Source: Streptomyces rapamycinicus NRRL 5491
GTDB lineage: Bacteria; Actinomycetota; Actinomycetes; Streptomycetales; Streptomycetaceae
Assembly (NCBI RefSeq): GCF_024298965.1
Contig: NZ_CP085193.1
Location: 1,240,001 to 1,304,000 of the forward strand
Length of the DNA: 64,000 nt
Direction of reading: 5' to 3'
In this document: piece by piece, positions 1 through 8,814 of the stretch
Layout of the letters: each line of letters opens with the position of its first letter
Position numbering within the stretch: position 1 is the first letter of the stretch
Position numbers and translations under genes: made by a program
The notes under the pieces: model-generated
Databases searched by the model: none
Told to the model about the DNA's origin: nothing
The model's input: the letters and a program-made list of their open reading frames with translations, nothing else

Positions 1-733
1 CGCCCGGGTTGGCCGGAGGCTGGTCCGGCTTCATCGGGGTGACCTGCTTCTCCTTGGCCTTCGAGGTGTCCGGAGCGGCTTTCGTGGTCGTTTCGATGTC
101 CTTCGAGGACGCCTTCTTGCCGTCGGTGACCTTGCCGTCGACCTCGCCCTTGATCTTGTCGGCCTTGCCGGAGTCGGCGAACTTGTCGGCCTCGTCGAGG
201 TTCTTGGGGGCCTGCGCGGCGATCGCCTCGTTCACCGCCGCGATGAAGCCCGCCTTGTCGAACTCCCCCGGCTTGGCGGCGTTCATCTTCTCCGCGTTGG
301 CCGCCTTGCCCTGCGCCTCCTTGTCGTCCGGCGGGGCCACCGCCGCGTCCTGGGCGGACCGGGACTCCGTGGTCGCGGGGCTGTGCTGGGCCAATTTCCG
401 CTTCTTCGCCGCGACGTCCGACTGGACCTTGCGGAAGCCGGGGGCCTGCGACGGCGGGGGCTTCACCGGCGCCGCGTAGCGCTGGGCGACCAGACGTGAG
501 ACCGCCGCGTTCCCGGCCGCGGTCTGTAGGCGCTGGAGGTGACGCGGGGCCAGGCCGGGAGCGGCGGACGGAGAAACCGGGGCGGGGGTGGGGGTGGTGG
601 GAGCAGCCGTCTGCTCCAGGGCCGGGGCCGGGTCCGCGACCGGGGCCACGCCCGGGGGCGGCACCGGGCGTTCCTTCGGCCCGGCCCTCGCGGACGCGGT
701 CGGCTTCCCTGACCTCTCCGAGGCAGACTTCAT
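1..733 (-). CDS. Large eCIS-associated protein, N-terminal part (cut by window edge)
   Basis: This reading frame opens at an ATG at 733, reads leftward and is still open at base 1, so only the first 244 residues are visible. It begins MKSASERSGKPTASARAG. A Pro/Ala-rich stretch follows, then at about residues 65-90 a segment with LQRLQTAAGNAAVSRLVAQR, which resembles the leader of DUF4157-type proteins found in eCIS loci. After that comes a charged Ala/Lys/Asp-rich region that looks helical or disordered. It is divergent from the sheath gene and shares the QR-type motif with the Pro-rich protein at 3606, so it probably belongs to the injection-system locus. Whether it is cargo, tape measure or a structural component cannot be decided from this part. 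No strong ribosome binding site is seen before the ATG. Confidence 0.7.
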   Translation of the reverse strand, partial: MKSASERSGKPTASARAGPKERPVPPPGVAPVADPAPALEQTAAPTTPTPAPVSPSAAPGLAPRHLQRLQTAAGNAAVSRLVAQRYAAPVKPPPSQAPGFRKVQSDVAAKKRKLAQHSPATTESRSAQDAAVAPPDDKEAQGKAANAEKMNAAKPGEFDKAGFIAAVNEAIAAQAPKNLDEADKFADSGKADKIKGEVDGKVTDGKKASSKDIETTTKAAPDTSKAKEKQVTPMKPDQPPANPG

Positions 734-980
734 CGCATCATCCGGTCACCGGGCGGCCGGCGATACGTCCGCGACATGTCTGTCAGGGTGCTGGGTCGGC
801 CCGCTCTGAGCCGGTGGAAGCCCGGGTAGTGATGGGGGCAAGAATTTCTGCCCGATGGGGAAGGGAAATCCGCCGCCTCTCGGGCAGGGCGGTCTGTACG
901 CGGGGGCGGCCGAATGCCCGTTCCCGTTGATCCTTTTCCCGGGAACAATCGCTCTCGTTTCCCCGGTCGAGGAGAGTGGC

Positions 981-2549
981 ATGCCGTCGTACTTGTCCCC
1001 GGGTGTCTACGTCGAAGAGGTGGAATCCGGGTCGCGGCCGATCGAGGGGGTCGGGACCTCGGTCGCCGCCTTCATCGGGTTCGCGCAGAAGGGGCCGTTC
1101 GACGAGCCGACGCTCATCACCAACTGGACGCAGTTCACCACCGTTTTCGGGGACTTCGTCGAGGGCACCTACCTCGCCTCCTCCGTCTACGGTTTCTTCG
1201 CCAACGGTGGTGGCATCTGCTACGTCGTGCGCATCGGCGACGCGGAGGAGGCGGAGCCGGGCGGTGAGCGCGCGGGCACGGCGAAGGAGATCGCCTCGGG
1301 GCCTTCGGCCCAGCTCGGGCCGTATGTCGTCCGCACCCTGCCCGGTGTCACCGGGGAAGTCACCGTCGAGGTGGCCGACCCCGAGGGCGACGACCCGCCG
1401 CAGGACGTCTTCGCGCTGGTGGTCAAGCACGATGGAGTGGTCGCGGAGACCTACCCGGCCGTGACCACCAAGCGCAGCAAGGAGAACGTGGCCACCCAGG
1501 TCAGGGCCCGGTCCCAGCTGATCGGGCTGGAGGAGCCCGGTAAGGGCGCGGCGCCCGCGAGGCCCGAGGCACAAGTGGTGACGCTCGCCGCCTCCCCCGG
1601 GGCCGGCCCGGGGGCCGGGGCGGCGGTGGTGCCGGACACGCTGTCGGCGGATTCGTACGTGGGGGATCCCGACCGGCGGACCGGATTCGGCGGGCTGGAG
1701 GCGGTCGAGGAGGTCACCATGGTGGCCGCGCCGGACCTGATGAGCGCGTATCAGCGGGGCGCGCTGGACCTGGAGACGGTGATCACGGTACAACGCGGGC
1801 TGATCACCCACTGCGAGGCGATGGGCGACCGGATCGCCATCCTCGATCCGCCGCCCGCCCTGAGCCCGCGGCAGGTCAAGACCTGGCGCGAGGAGACCAC
1901 TGGGTTCGACTCCCGGTACGCGACCCTCTACTACCCGTGGATCAAGGTGTTCGACCCGGCCGTGGGCCGGGACGCGTTCGTGCCGCCCAGCGGGCATATC
2001 GCGGGCGTGTGGGCGCGGAACGACGAGACGCGCGGGGTCCACAAGGCCCCGGCGAACGAGGTGGTACGGGGCGCCGTCGCCCTCCAGACGCAGATCACCA
2101 AGGGCGAGCACGATTTGCTCAACCCCATCGGGCTCAACTGCATCCGCGCCTTCCCCGGCCGCGGCATCCGGGTATGGGGCGCGCGCACCCTCGCCGATGA
2201 CGCGTCCTGGCGCTATCTCAATGTGCGGCGGCTCTTCAACTACCTGGAGGAGTCGATTCTGGCGGGCACCCAGTGGGTGGTCTTCGAGCCCAATGACGAC
2301 GCCCTGTGGGCCCGTATCCGGCGCACCATCTCGGCGTTCCTGGTCAATGAGTGGCGCAAGGGCGCGCTCTTCGGGCTGACCCCGGACGAAGCCTTCTATG
2401 TGAAATGCGACCGCGAGACCAATCCGCCGGAGTCCATCGACGCCGGGCAGGTCATCTGCGAGGTCGGGGTGGCCCCGGTGAAGCCCGCGGAGTTCGTGGT
2501 GTTCCGGCTCGCCCAGCTCTCCGCGGGCACGGGAGCGGTCGACGAGTGA
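981..2549 (+). CDS. Contractile tail sheath protein
   Basis: This is the sheath subunit of a phage-tail-like contractile injection system, expected to polymerise around the inner tube in the cytoplasm and contract. The start at 981 (MPSYLSPGVYVEEV) is chosen because GAGGAGAG precedes it closely and because PGVYVEEV is the usual opening of phage and eCIS sheaths; the upstream in-frame extension looks non-coding. It has 522 residues, normal for this family. The N-terminal half carries the variable surface domain. The conserved C-terminal half includes FDPAVGRDAFVPPSGHIAGV near residue 320 and VFEPNDDALWARIRR near 430. It is the first gene of a tightly packed set that runs to 13031 in one direction. 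Confidence 0.95.
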   Translation: MPSYLSPGVYVEEVESGSRPIEGVGTSVAAFIGFAQKGPFDEPTLITNWTQFTTVFGDFVEGTYLASSVYGFFANGGGICYVVRIGDAEEAEPGGERAGTAKEIASGPSAQLGPYVVRTLPGVTGEVTVEVADPEGDDPPQDVFALVVKHDGVVAETYPAVTTKRSKENVATQVRARSQLIGLEEPGKGAAPARPEAQVVTLAASPGAGPGAGAAVVPDTLSADSYVGDPDRRTGFGGLEAVEEVTMVAAPDLMSAYQRGALDLETVITVQRGLITHCEAMGDRIAILDPPPALSPRQVKTWREETTGFDSRYATLYYPWIKVFDPAVGRDAFVPPSGHIAGVWARNDETRGVHKAPANEVVRGAVALQTQITKGEHDLLNPIGLNCIRAFPGRGIRVWGARTLADDASWRYLNVRRLFNYLEESILAGTQWVVFEPNDDALWARIRRTISAFLVNEWRKGALFGLTPDEAFYVKCDRETNPPESIDAGQVICEVGVAPVKPAEFVVFRLAQLSAGTGAVDE

Positions 2550-2584
2550 TGACCACCACGACCGAGCGACCCTAGGAGGCTGGT

Positions 2585-3028
2585 ATGCCGCTCCCCGAAC
2601 TCGACAGTTCCGTAGGGCATTCCTTCGGGCTGGAATTCGACAGCGTGCTCATCAGGCAGATCACCGAGGTCAGTGGTCTGAAGATGGAGCAGGACGTGAT
2701 CGAGCTGAAGCAGAACACCGCCGACGGAAAGTACGCGATCAAGAAGCTGCCGGGCCGTCCCAAGGCCGGTGAGGTCACGGTCACCCGCGGTCTGACCGAG
2801 GACAACAGCTTCGAGCAGTGGATCAGGGATTCCCGGTTCGGGAAGATGACCAACGCCCGGCGCAACGGCTCCATCATCGTCTACGACTACGAGGGCATTC
2901 CGATCAAGCGGTACAAGCTCATCAACGCCTGGCCCAAGTCCCTGGAGATCAGCACGCTCAAGGCCGGTGACACCTCCGTACTCACCGAGAAGCTGGCCAT
3001 CACCTACGAGAGCGTGGAAGTCGACTGA
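2585..3028 (+). CDS. Inner tube protein 1 (T4 gp19-like)
   Basis: This is a 147-residue inner tube protein of the gp19/Hcp-like fold. It would form the rigid tube pushed out on sheath contraction. Family features are SVGHSFGLEFDSV near the N-terminus, a central EVTVTRGLTEDNSFEQWI segment, and a C-terminal KLAITYESVEVD strand. The ATG at 2585 is preceded by a perfect AGGAGG at 2574-2579, the strongest ribosome binding site in the cluster, which fits a subunit needed in many copies. The stop overlaps the next start (TGATG). A second, divergent tube gene lies at 5317. Confidence 0.94.
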   Translation: MPLPELDSSVGHSFGLEFDSVLIRQITEVSGLKMEQDVIELKQNTADGKYAIKKLPGRPKAGEVTVTRGLTEDNSFEQWIRDSRFGKMTNARRNGSIIVYDYEGIPIKRYKLINAWPKSLEISTLKAGDTSVLTEKLAITYESVEVD

Positions 3029-3459
3029 TGCGGCGCGCCATCGCGGCATCCCCCGAGCGGGCCGACCCGGACCGGCGGACCGAGACCCTGCGCACCGAGT
3101 TCCCCTTCGAATTGCCGCGCGGATACGTGGACGAGTCCGGAACGGTGCACCGCGACGGCGTCATGCGGCTGGCCACCGCCCGCGATGAGCTGGTCCCGCT
3201 GCGGGACGACCGGGTACGGGAGAACTCCGCCTACCTCTCGGTGGTGCTGATCTCCCGGGTGATCACCCGGCTCGGTTCGATCGAGGACATCCATCCAGGC
3301 GTCGTCGAGGACCTGTTCGCCTCCGACCTCGCCTTTCTGCAGGACTTCTACCGCAGGATCAACGCGGAGGGGCACACCCGGGCCGCGGTCACCTGCCCCT
3401 CGTGCCAGGAGAACTTCGCGGTGGACCTGTCCGGTGGTGGTCGCCTGGGGGAATCGTGA
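3028..3459 (+). CDS. eCIS/phage tail assembly-type protein
   Basis: This 143-residue protein sits just after tube 1, where contractile systems carry a small tail-assembly-type protein. It has a charged N-terminus, a central region ending LISRVITRLGSIEDIHPGVV (residues about 73-92), and one CxxC (CPSCQ, about residues 123-127) that could be half of a metal site. No enzymatic motif is seen. The start overlaps the tube stop by one base (TGATG) and its own stop overlaps the next gene's GTG, so translation is probably coupled on both sides. The exact role is inferred from position. Confidence 0.8.
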   Translation: MRRAIAASPERADPDRRTETLRTEFPFELPRGYVDESGTVHRDGVMRLATARDELVPLRDDRVRENSAYLSVVLISRVITRLGSIEDIHPGVVEDLFASDLAFLQDFYRRINAEGHTRAAVTCPSCQENFAVDLSGGGRLGES

Positions 3460-3599
3460 CGTACGCGACCGACCGGATCCACGAGGAGGTCGCGTACCTC
3501 GCCTATCACTTCCACTGGTCCCTCGACCAGATCCTCGACCTGGAACACACCGACCGGTTGCGGTACGTGGACCACATCGCCCGGCTGAACGAGCGGTGA
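3456..3599 (+). CDS. Small DUF6760-like eCIS protein
   Basis: This is a 47-residue protein starting at a GTG (3456) that overlaps the preceding stop by four bases (GTGA). An upstream in-frame ATG at 3402 would force a 58-base overlap and adds an unlikely leader. The sequence VTYATDRIHEEVAYLAYHF, with LDQILDLEHTDRLRYVDHI further on, is acidic and helical. It resembles the short DUF6760-type peptides often found between tube and hub genes in actinobacterial injection clusters. Its function is unknown; position suggests an assembly partner for the gene before it. Confidence 0.78.
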   Translation: MTYATDRIHEEVAYLAYHFHWSLDQILDLEHTDRLRYVDHIARLNER

Positions 3600-3605
3600 C
3601 GCGAT

Positions 3606-5291
3606 ATGGGATTGCTGTCCTGGCTGGCCGGACACCGGCGGAGCGATACTGGCGCGGCGGCGGGGAACCCGGGGTCCGGCGGATCGGAGACGAGTCGCCC
3701 GGTGTCGCCGCCGGTACCGGGGTGGCGGGAGTTGCCGCCGTTGCAGCGGACGGTGGCGGCGCCCGAGCTGGTGACCGATCCCTCGGGGTTCCGCGCGGGG
3801 CTGGGGACATGGCAGGACGCGTCGTTCCTCGGGACGCTCGGCCACCTGGTGAGCCCGCAGGCGCCGTCGGGGGTGGGGCACGGTCTCGCCACGCCGCCGC
3901 CCCCCGCCGATACGCCGAACGCGGCCCGCACACCGCCGACGGTGAGCCGCGAGGCCGGTCCCGTCGCGGCACGGGAGTTCGCCACGCCTCGGAGTGCGCC
4001 CGTACAGCGGGTGGCGGAGGACCCCGCCACCCCGGACGCGCCGGAGGTGGCCGGGCCGTTGATCCGGGCCCGCCCTCCGGACGAGCCGAGCCGTCGACTC
4101 ACCACGCTGCCCCTCGCCACGCCACGGCCCCCCGCGGAAGCGGGCGATGTGCCGCCGACGGCGCCGCCTCCGCCATCGCTCCAGCGCTCCGCCGCCTTCG
4201 GACTGGGCGAGCCCCTGGCCGAACTGCCCCCAACCGCCCAGCGCAAGCCCGCGGCGAGCACCGGAGCGCTGACGCCCGACGGGCCGGAGGCCGTGCGGCC
4301 GGAGCCGTCGCATGGCGACGCGCCGCCCAGGCCGCCGCTCGCCGACGATCCGCTCGTGGTGCGTACGGCGGACACCGCTCCGGCACCCGGACCGGCAGCC
4401 GCCGCGCCCGCGCCCGCCTCGCCACCCGTCCCGCTGCAACGGGCCACCGCCACCGGGACACCGATCGCGGCCGAACCCGCCCAGGCGGCGGAGCCGGTGG
4501 TGCCGCTGGTGGCACAGCGGTCGGTGCCGCTGTTCTCGGGCCCGTACGACGTGTCCGGCCGGCCGGGGCGCGCCGGCCCGCCGCCCGCCGACGAGCCGCC
4601 GGTCGGGCCGGTGCGGTGGTCCGCCGCCGGTGGCCCGGCCGGTCCGGGGCCGGAGATGACCGCCACCGGCGGGGCACCGACCGCGCATCACCCGGCGACA
4701 CCCACGGCTCAGCGGTCGGTGGCGCCGGGGGACACCGCTCCCCCGGCCGCTCCCCCGCCCCCCACCACCCGGCACCACCGCGCCCGCACAACGGCACCGG
4801 CCACCGCGCCGACGGGTCGGGCCCGGCCGCCGGCCGACGCCGGTTCGGTCGCGGTGGCCGCCGGGGTGGCCCAGCGCCTGGCCGACGGCTCCGTGGTCTT
4901 CCAGCAGCCGCACACCCGGTACGTACCGCCTGCCGCCTCCGTCCGCCGAGCGTGGGCCGCCCCCTCCGCACAGCGCGAGGCGGGGGACCCTGAGCCACCC
5001 GCCGCGCCCGCCCCCGGCCCGCCCGACCCACCGTCCGCCCCGCCACCCGCCGAGCCACCGTCGAACGGCCCGCCAGCCGAGGCCGCCCCCGAGCCGTCTC
5101 CTGACGGCTCGGCATCCCAGGACGGCCCGCCCGGGCAGCCCGGCGGGCACCACGGCGGCAAGGGCGGCGCGTCGCCCAAGGTGGACGACGAACTGGTCCG
5201 CGCGCTGTACGCACCGCTCAGCCGGCTGCTGAAGGCGGAGCTGCGGCTGGAGCGCGAACGGGCCGGACATCTGATCAACACCAGGCACTGA
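3606..5291 (+). CDS. Pro/Ala-rich eCIS protein with repeated QR motifs
   Basis: This 561-residue protein is mostly Pro, Ala, Thr and Gly and probably disordered. Only the two ends look ordered: MGLLSWLAGHRR at the N-terminus and a helical C-terminus (DDELVRALYAPLSRLLKAEL followed by RLERERAGHLI). A short motif ending in QR recurs nine times (PLQR, PVQR, SLQR, TAQR, PLQR, VAQR, TAQR, VAQR, SAQR), often followed by a few hydrophobic residues. The long reverse-strand frames over this gene are composition shadows. It starts 6 bases after the upstream stop with a weak ribosome binding site. Its place between the two tube genes suggests a structural or cargo-adaptor role; no enzymatic domain is seen. 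Confidence 0.8.
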   Translation: MGLLSWLAGHRRSDTGAAAGNPGSGGSETSRPVSPPVPGWRELPPLQRTVAAPELVTDPSGFRAGLGTWQDASFLGTLGHLVSPQAPSGVGHGLATPPPPADTPNAARTPPTVSREAGPVAAREFATPRSAPVQRVAEDPATPDAPEVAGPLIRARPPDEPSRRLTTLPLATPRPPAEAGDVPPTAPPPPSLQRSAAFGLGEPLAELPPTAQRKPAASTGALTPDGPEAVRPEPSHGDAPPRPPLADDPLVVRTADTAPAPGPAAAAPAPASPPVPLQRATATGTPIAAEPAQAAEPVVPLVAQRSVPLFSGPYDVSGRPGRAGPPPADEPPVGPVRWSAAGGPAGPGPEMTATGGAPTAHHPATPTAQRSVAPGDTAPPAAPPPPTTRHHRARTTAPATAPTGRARPPADAGSVAVAAGVAQRLADGSVVFQQPHTRYVPPAASVRRAWAAPSAQREAGDPEPPAAPAPGPPDPPSAPPPAEPPSNGPPAEAAPEPSPDGSASQDGPPGQPGGHHGGKGGASPKVDDELVRALYAPLSRLLKAELRLERERAGHLINTRH

Positions 5292-5316
5292 CAAGTGCGG
5301 AGAGAAGGGACACGGC

Positions 5317-5748
5317 ATGCCCGTTACCGATGACCCGGCGGTCAGCGTCTGCTTCGTCGTCACGGTCGACGGCATCGAGCTCGGCTCGTTCAACACCTGT
5401 GAGGGCCTGGGCTGCGAGGTGGTGCTCGAACAGCGGGAGGAAGGCGGCAACAACGGCCATCTGTGGCAGCTGCCCACCCGGCTGAAGTACCCCAACATCA
5501 AGCTGTCCCGGCCGCTGACCCGCGACACCGAGAAGGTGGCCAAGTGGTTCGCGTCCATGACCACCGGGATCGCCCGCCGCACCGCGCATATCGAGGCGCG
5601 GACGGGCGACGGGCACAGGGTGGCCCAGTGGGGTCTGCTCGAGGTGGTTCCGGTGCGCTGGACCGGGCCGTCGTTCAATCCGGAGTCGCCCAAGGTGGCC
5701 ATGGAGACGATCGAGATCGCCCACCACGGCTATGTGATGGAGGGCTGA
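5317..5748 (+). CDS. Inner tube protein 2 (gp19-like)
   Basis: This is a second tube-like protein of 143 residues. It begins MPVTDDPAVSVCFVVTVDG and contains FNTCEGLGCEVVLEQREEGG, a family-typical turn, and a C-terminal PKVAMETIEIAHHGYVMEG. It differs clearly from tube 1, as in systems that use a distinct ring to connect the tube to the hub. GAGAAGGGA at 5301-5309 is the ribosome binding site. The stop is three bases before the LysM gene. Baseplate-proximal placement is inferred from gene order. Confidence 0.92.
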   Translation: MPVTDDPAVSVCFVVTVDGIELGSFNTCEGLGCEVVLEQREEGGNNGHLWQLPTRLKYPNIKLSRPLTRDTEKVAKWFASMTTGIARRTAHIEARTGDGHRVAQWGLLEVVPVRWTGPSFNPESPKVAMETIEIAHHGYVMEG

Positions 5749-5751
5749 CCC

Positions 5752-6555
5752 ATGAGCTCACCCGTGGCGTTCAGCGCGGCGGGCGGCGGGGCCGCCGCGG
5801 GCAGGGCGGGCGGCGGGGCCCGGCCCAAGCTGGAGCACGCCTATCTGGAGCTGCGCACCCCTCCGCCGGGGGGCGGTCTGACACCGGGCGGGCCGTGCGG
5901 GCGGATCGACTTCCAGTTCAACCCCAAGGAGCTGAGTCTGACCAAGGCGGCGGCCTGGAAGCGCACTCCGGCCAAGGGGGCGAAGAGCGCGGGGCCGCCC
6001 GAGTACCAGGGGCCGCAGCCCAGCAAGCTGACCGTCGAGATGTTCTTCGACGCGAGCGACACCCAGGACACCAGCGTGGTGACCTCGGTGGAGCGGCTGT
6101 TCACCTGCTGTGTGCCGACCAGCGAGACCCGGCAGCGGCAGCGGGCCTCGCCGCCCTGGGTGGTGTTCCACTGGGGCGGGCTCACCGGGTTCCCCGGCTA
6201 TGTCAGCCAAGTACAGGCGAAATACACCCTGTTCACCACCTCCGGTGTGCCGATCCGCGCGGTGTGCCAGGTGACGATGGAGGAGATCACCGGGGAGACT
6301 CCGGGGCAGAACCCGACGTCGGGCGCGCTGCACGCACGCCGGGTGCACCGGGTGCGCACCGGCGACACGCTGCCGCTGCTGGCCTGGCGCGAGTACGGCG
6401 ATCCGGCGGCCTGGCGCGTCATCGCGGAGGCCAATGGGATCGACGATCCGATGCGGCTGCCGGGCGGCTTGGAGCTGCTGCTTCCGGCGCTGGACGAGCT
6501 GGACCGCGACGAGCGGCCCGGAGCCCCTGGTGACGGCCACGGCGGGGGGTGGTGA
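5752..6555 (+). CDS. CIS tube/hub connector protein with LysM domain
   Basis: This 267-residue protein matches the eCIS connector family. It has an N-terminal tube-interacting domain with IDFQFNPKELSLTKAAAW (about residues 45-65) and VEMFFDASDTQDTSVV, and a C-terminal LysM-like module at about residues 200-250 (RVRTGDTLPLLAWREYG). In phage-like baseplates the equivalent protein links the tube end to the spike hub, with LysM binding within the baseplate rather than acting as an enzyme. It starts 3 bases after tube 2 and ends 3 bases before the spike gene. The last 20 residues are Gly/Asp-rich and probably disordered. Confidence 0.92.
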   Translation: MSSPVAFSAAGGGAAAGRAGGGARPKLEHAYLELRTPPPGGGLTPGGPCGRIDFQFNPKELSLTKAAAWKRTPAKGAKSAGPPEYQGPQPSKLTVEMFFDASDTQDTSVVTSVERLFTCCVPTSETRQRQRASPPWVVFHWGGLTGFPGYVSQVQAKYTLFTTSGVPIRAVCQVTMEEITGETPGQNPTSGALHARRVHRVRTGDTLPLLAWREYGDPAAWRVIAEANGIDDPMRLPGGLELLLPALDELDRDERPGAPGDGHGGGW

Positions 6556-6558
6556 GCG

Positions 6559-8475
6559 ATGGCGGGGCAGAGCGTCGCCAAGGCGCTGGTGGTGGAGTTC
6601 GGCGGCCGTCCGCTCTCCCCCACACTGGTGAACACGCTGGTCGAGGGGTACGTGGACGACAGCCGTACGCTGCCCGACCTGTTCGTACTGCGCTTTCGCG
6701 ACCCCGGCCGGGTGCTGCTGGAGCAGGCGGGGGTGGAGATCGGCACCGAGGTGCGGCTGCTGGCCGGCGCGGGCGGCGGGCCTTCGCCGCGCCCCCTGCT
6801 GACCGGGAGCGTCACCGCGCTGGAGGTGGAGATCGACGACACCGGCACCTTCACGGTGGTGCGCGGTCTGGACGAGTCCCACCGGCTCTTCCGGGGCCGT
6901 CAGGTGGCCAGCTACCAGAACATGACCCTGGCCGACATCTGTGTCCGGGTGGCCCGGCGGGCGGGGCTGAAGCCGGGGAAGGTCGATGTGGCGGGCCCGG
7001 TGCTGGAGCACGTGGCGCAGCCGAACATCAGCGACTGGGAGTTCCTCCGCGGGCTCGCCGAGGAGGCGGGCGCGCAGGTGTACGTGACGGACGGACGGCT
7101 GCATGTGGCCAAGCCGACCGAGGCGGGCGGCGCCCCGGACACCTCGGCGCGCGCCGCCCGCGATCCCCTGGTGCTGGAGATGGGGGACAATCTGCTGCGC
7201 TGCCGGGCCGGGGTGTCGGCGGCCGAGCAGGTGTCCACGGTCGAGGTGCGGGGCTGGGACATGAAGACCAAGCGGCCGCTGGTGGGCCGCGCGGACGCGG
7301 GCCGGGCCGCGACGCTGGACCTGGGGGTGACGGCGGCGGAGGTGGCGCGGCCGTTCGGCGAGGCGAGCTTTGTGGTGTCCGACGCGCCGTACGGGCAGCA
7401 GGCGCAGGTGGACCAGGCCGCGAAGGCCCTCGCGGCGCGGATCGCGGGGTCGTTCGCCGAGCTGGAGGCGGTGATCCGGGGCAATCCGGAGGTTCGAGCG
7501 GGTGGCGCGGTCACCCTGGCCGGGGTGGGCAAACCCTTCGAGGGGCGCTACACCGTCACCTCCTCGCGGCATGTGTTCGACCCGGTGCGCGGCTATGAGA
7601 CCTGGGTGACGGTGTCGGGGCAGCAGGAGCGTTCGCTGTTCGGGCTGACCGGCGGCGGGTCCGGTGGCGGCGCGGAGACCGGCTCCCGGTGTTCGGGGCT
7701 GGCCAATGGCACGGTCACCGACACCAAGGACCCCGACGGGCTCGGCCGGGTCAAGGTGCGGTTCCCCTGGCTGTCCGACGAGTACGCGAGCGACTGGGCA
7801 CGCACCGCCCAGGCGGGTGGGACCGGTGGCGGGGAGGCGTTCATCCCCGAGGTGGGCGACGAGGTGCTGATCGGTTTCGAGCAGGGCCATCTGGACCGCC
7901 CGTATGTGCTCGCCGGTCTCTACAACGGCGAGGACAAGCCGGGGGGTGGGGGCGCACCGGGGCAGGGGCAGGGGCTCGGCCCGCGGCGGGGTCAGGGCGA
8001 CGGCCAGGACGCGGAGGCGGTCGACCCCACCAGCGGCGCGGTCAACAAGCGTGCGTTCGGCTCCCGTGGCGGCAACAAGCTGGAGCTGCTCGACGCGGCC
8101 AACGGCCCGCAGGGCGTACGGCTGGTCACCGGCGACGGGAAGCTCAGGATCAACCTCGACCGCAAGGGCACGGCCATCGTGGTGCACAGCGACGGCACGG
8201 TGGAGATCCAGGCCGAGGAGCGGGTGTCCATCAAGGCGGGCAGCGGAGTGTCCCTGGACGCGGGCGACGGCACGCTGGAGCTGGGCGGCGCCACGGTGAA
8301 GCTGACCGCCCGCGGCGGTGTGCAGGTGGACGGCGGCAACGGGCAGCTGAAGCTGTCCACCGGGGGTGCCGTGGAGGTGCGGGGCAACCAGGTGGCGGTC
8401 GCCGGCACCACCCGCACCGAACTCAAGGGCGGGGACTCGCTCTCCGTCAACGCGCCCATGGTGCGCATCAACTGA
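6559..8475 (+). CDS. VgrG/gp27-gp5-like baseplate spike protein
   Basis: This is a 638-residue hub and spike protein. Residues 1 to about 350 form the gp27/GpD-like part, including LTLADICVRVARRAGL-type helices and ISDWEFLRGLAEEAG. A gp5 OB-fold begins near residue 383 with GTVTDTKDPDGLGRVKVRF. The C-terminal 120 residues (VEIQAEERVSIKAGSGVSLD onward) look like a beta-helical needle. No hydrolase extension is visible, so the spike itself is probably not an effector. The PAAR gene follows after 60 bases. Start at ATG 6559 after GGTGAGCG. Confidence 0.94.
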   Translation: MAGQSVAKALVVEFGGRPLSPTLVNTLVEGYVDDSRTLPDLFVLRFRDPGRVLLEQAGVEIGTEVRLLAGAGGGPSPRPLLTGSVTALEVEIDDTGTFTVVRGLDESHRLFRGRQVASYQNMTLADICVRVARRAGLKPGKVDVAGPVLEHVAQPNISDWEFLRGLAEEAGAQVYVTDGRLHVAKPTEAGGAPDTSARAARDPLVLEMGDNLLRCRAGVSAAEQVSTVEVRGWDMKTKRPLVGRADAGRAATLDLGVTAAEVARPFGEASFVVSDAPYGQQAQVDQAAKALAARIAGSFAELEAVIRGNPEVRAGGAVTLAGVGKPFEGRYTVTSSRHVFDPVRGYETWVTVSGQQERSLFGLTGGGSGGGAETGSRCSGLANGTVTDTKDPDGLGRVKVRFPWLSDEYASDWARTAQAGGTGGGEAFIPEVGDEVLIGFEQGHLDRPYVLAGLYNGEDKPGGGGAPGQGQGLGPRRGQGDGQDAEAVDPTSGAVNKRAFGSRGGNKLELLDAANGPQGVRLVTGDGKLRINLDRKGTAIVVHSDGTVEIQAEERVSIKAGSGVSLDAGDGTLELGGATVKLTARGGVQVDGGNGQLKLSTGGAVEVRGNQVAVAGTTRTELKGGDSLSVNAPMVRIN

Positions 8476-8535
8476 CACCGCACGACGCGGCACAGAGACA
8501 GCGGAGAGACAGCTACCGGACAGGGGGCACAGCAC

Positions 8536-8811
8536 ATGCCAGCAGCCGCACGCGTCGGCGATCCCACCGGCCACCCGGGGGCGATCGGCCCGCCCGGGGA
8601 GCCCACCGTGCTGATCGGCGGGCGGCCCGCGGCCACCGTGGGCACCGCACACCAATGTAGTTCGCCCGCCGCGCACGGCCCGTCGCCGATCGGCCCGCCC
8701 GGCAGCTCCACGGTGCTCATCGGCGGCCGGCCGGCGGCGCGGGTGGGCGACACGGCGGGATGCGGCTCGCCGATCACGTCCGGTTGTCCGAGCGTGCTGA
8801 TCGGAGGGTGA
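8536..8811 (+). CDS. PAAR-domain spike tip protein
   Basis: This 91-residue PAAR protein would cap the spike. It begins MPAAARVGDPTGHPG and contains two similar hairpins with TVLIGGRPAATVG and TVLIGGRPAARVGDT, then a C-terminal SVLIGG. His and Cys residues (GTAHQCSSPAAHG, TAGCGSPI, SGCPS) are spaced as in zinc-binding PAAR tips. It has no C-terminal effector extension. Four bases separate it from the gp25-like gene. Confidence 0.93.
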   Translation: MPAAARVGDPTGHPGAIGPPGEPTVLIGGRPAATVGTAHQCSSPAAHGPSPIGPPGSSTVLIGGRPAARVGDTAGCGSPITSGCPSVLIGG

Positions 8812-8814
8812 GGG

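Noticed and set aside
836..853. GGGCA/TGCCC inverted repeat upstream of the sheath gene
   Set aside because: Only 5-bp arms in GC-rich DNA; could be chance.
3348..5702. 784-residue minus-strand frame opposite the Pro-rich gene
   Set aside because: Low-complexity composition shadow; the plus frame has operon spacing and conserved ends.
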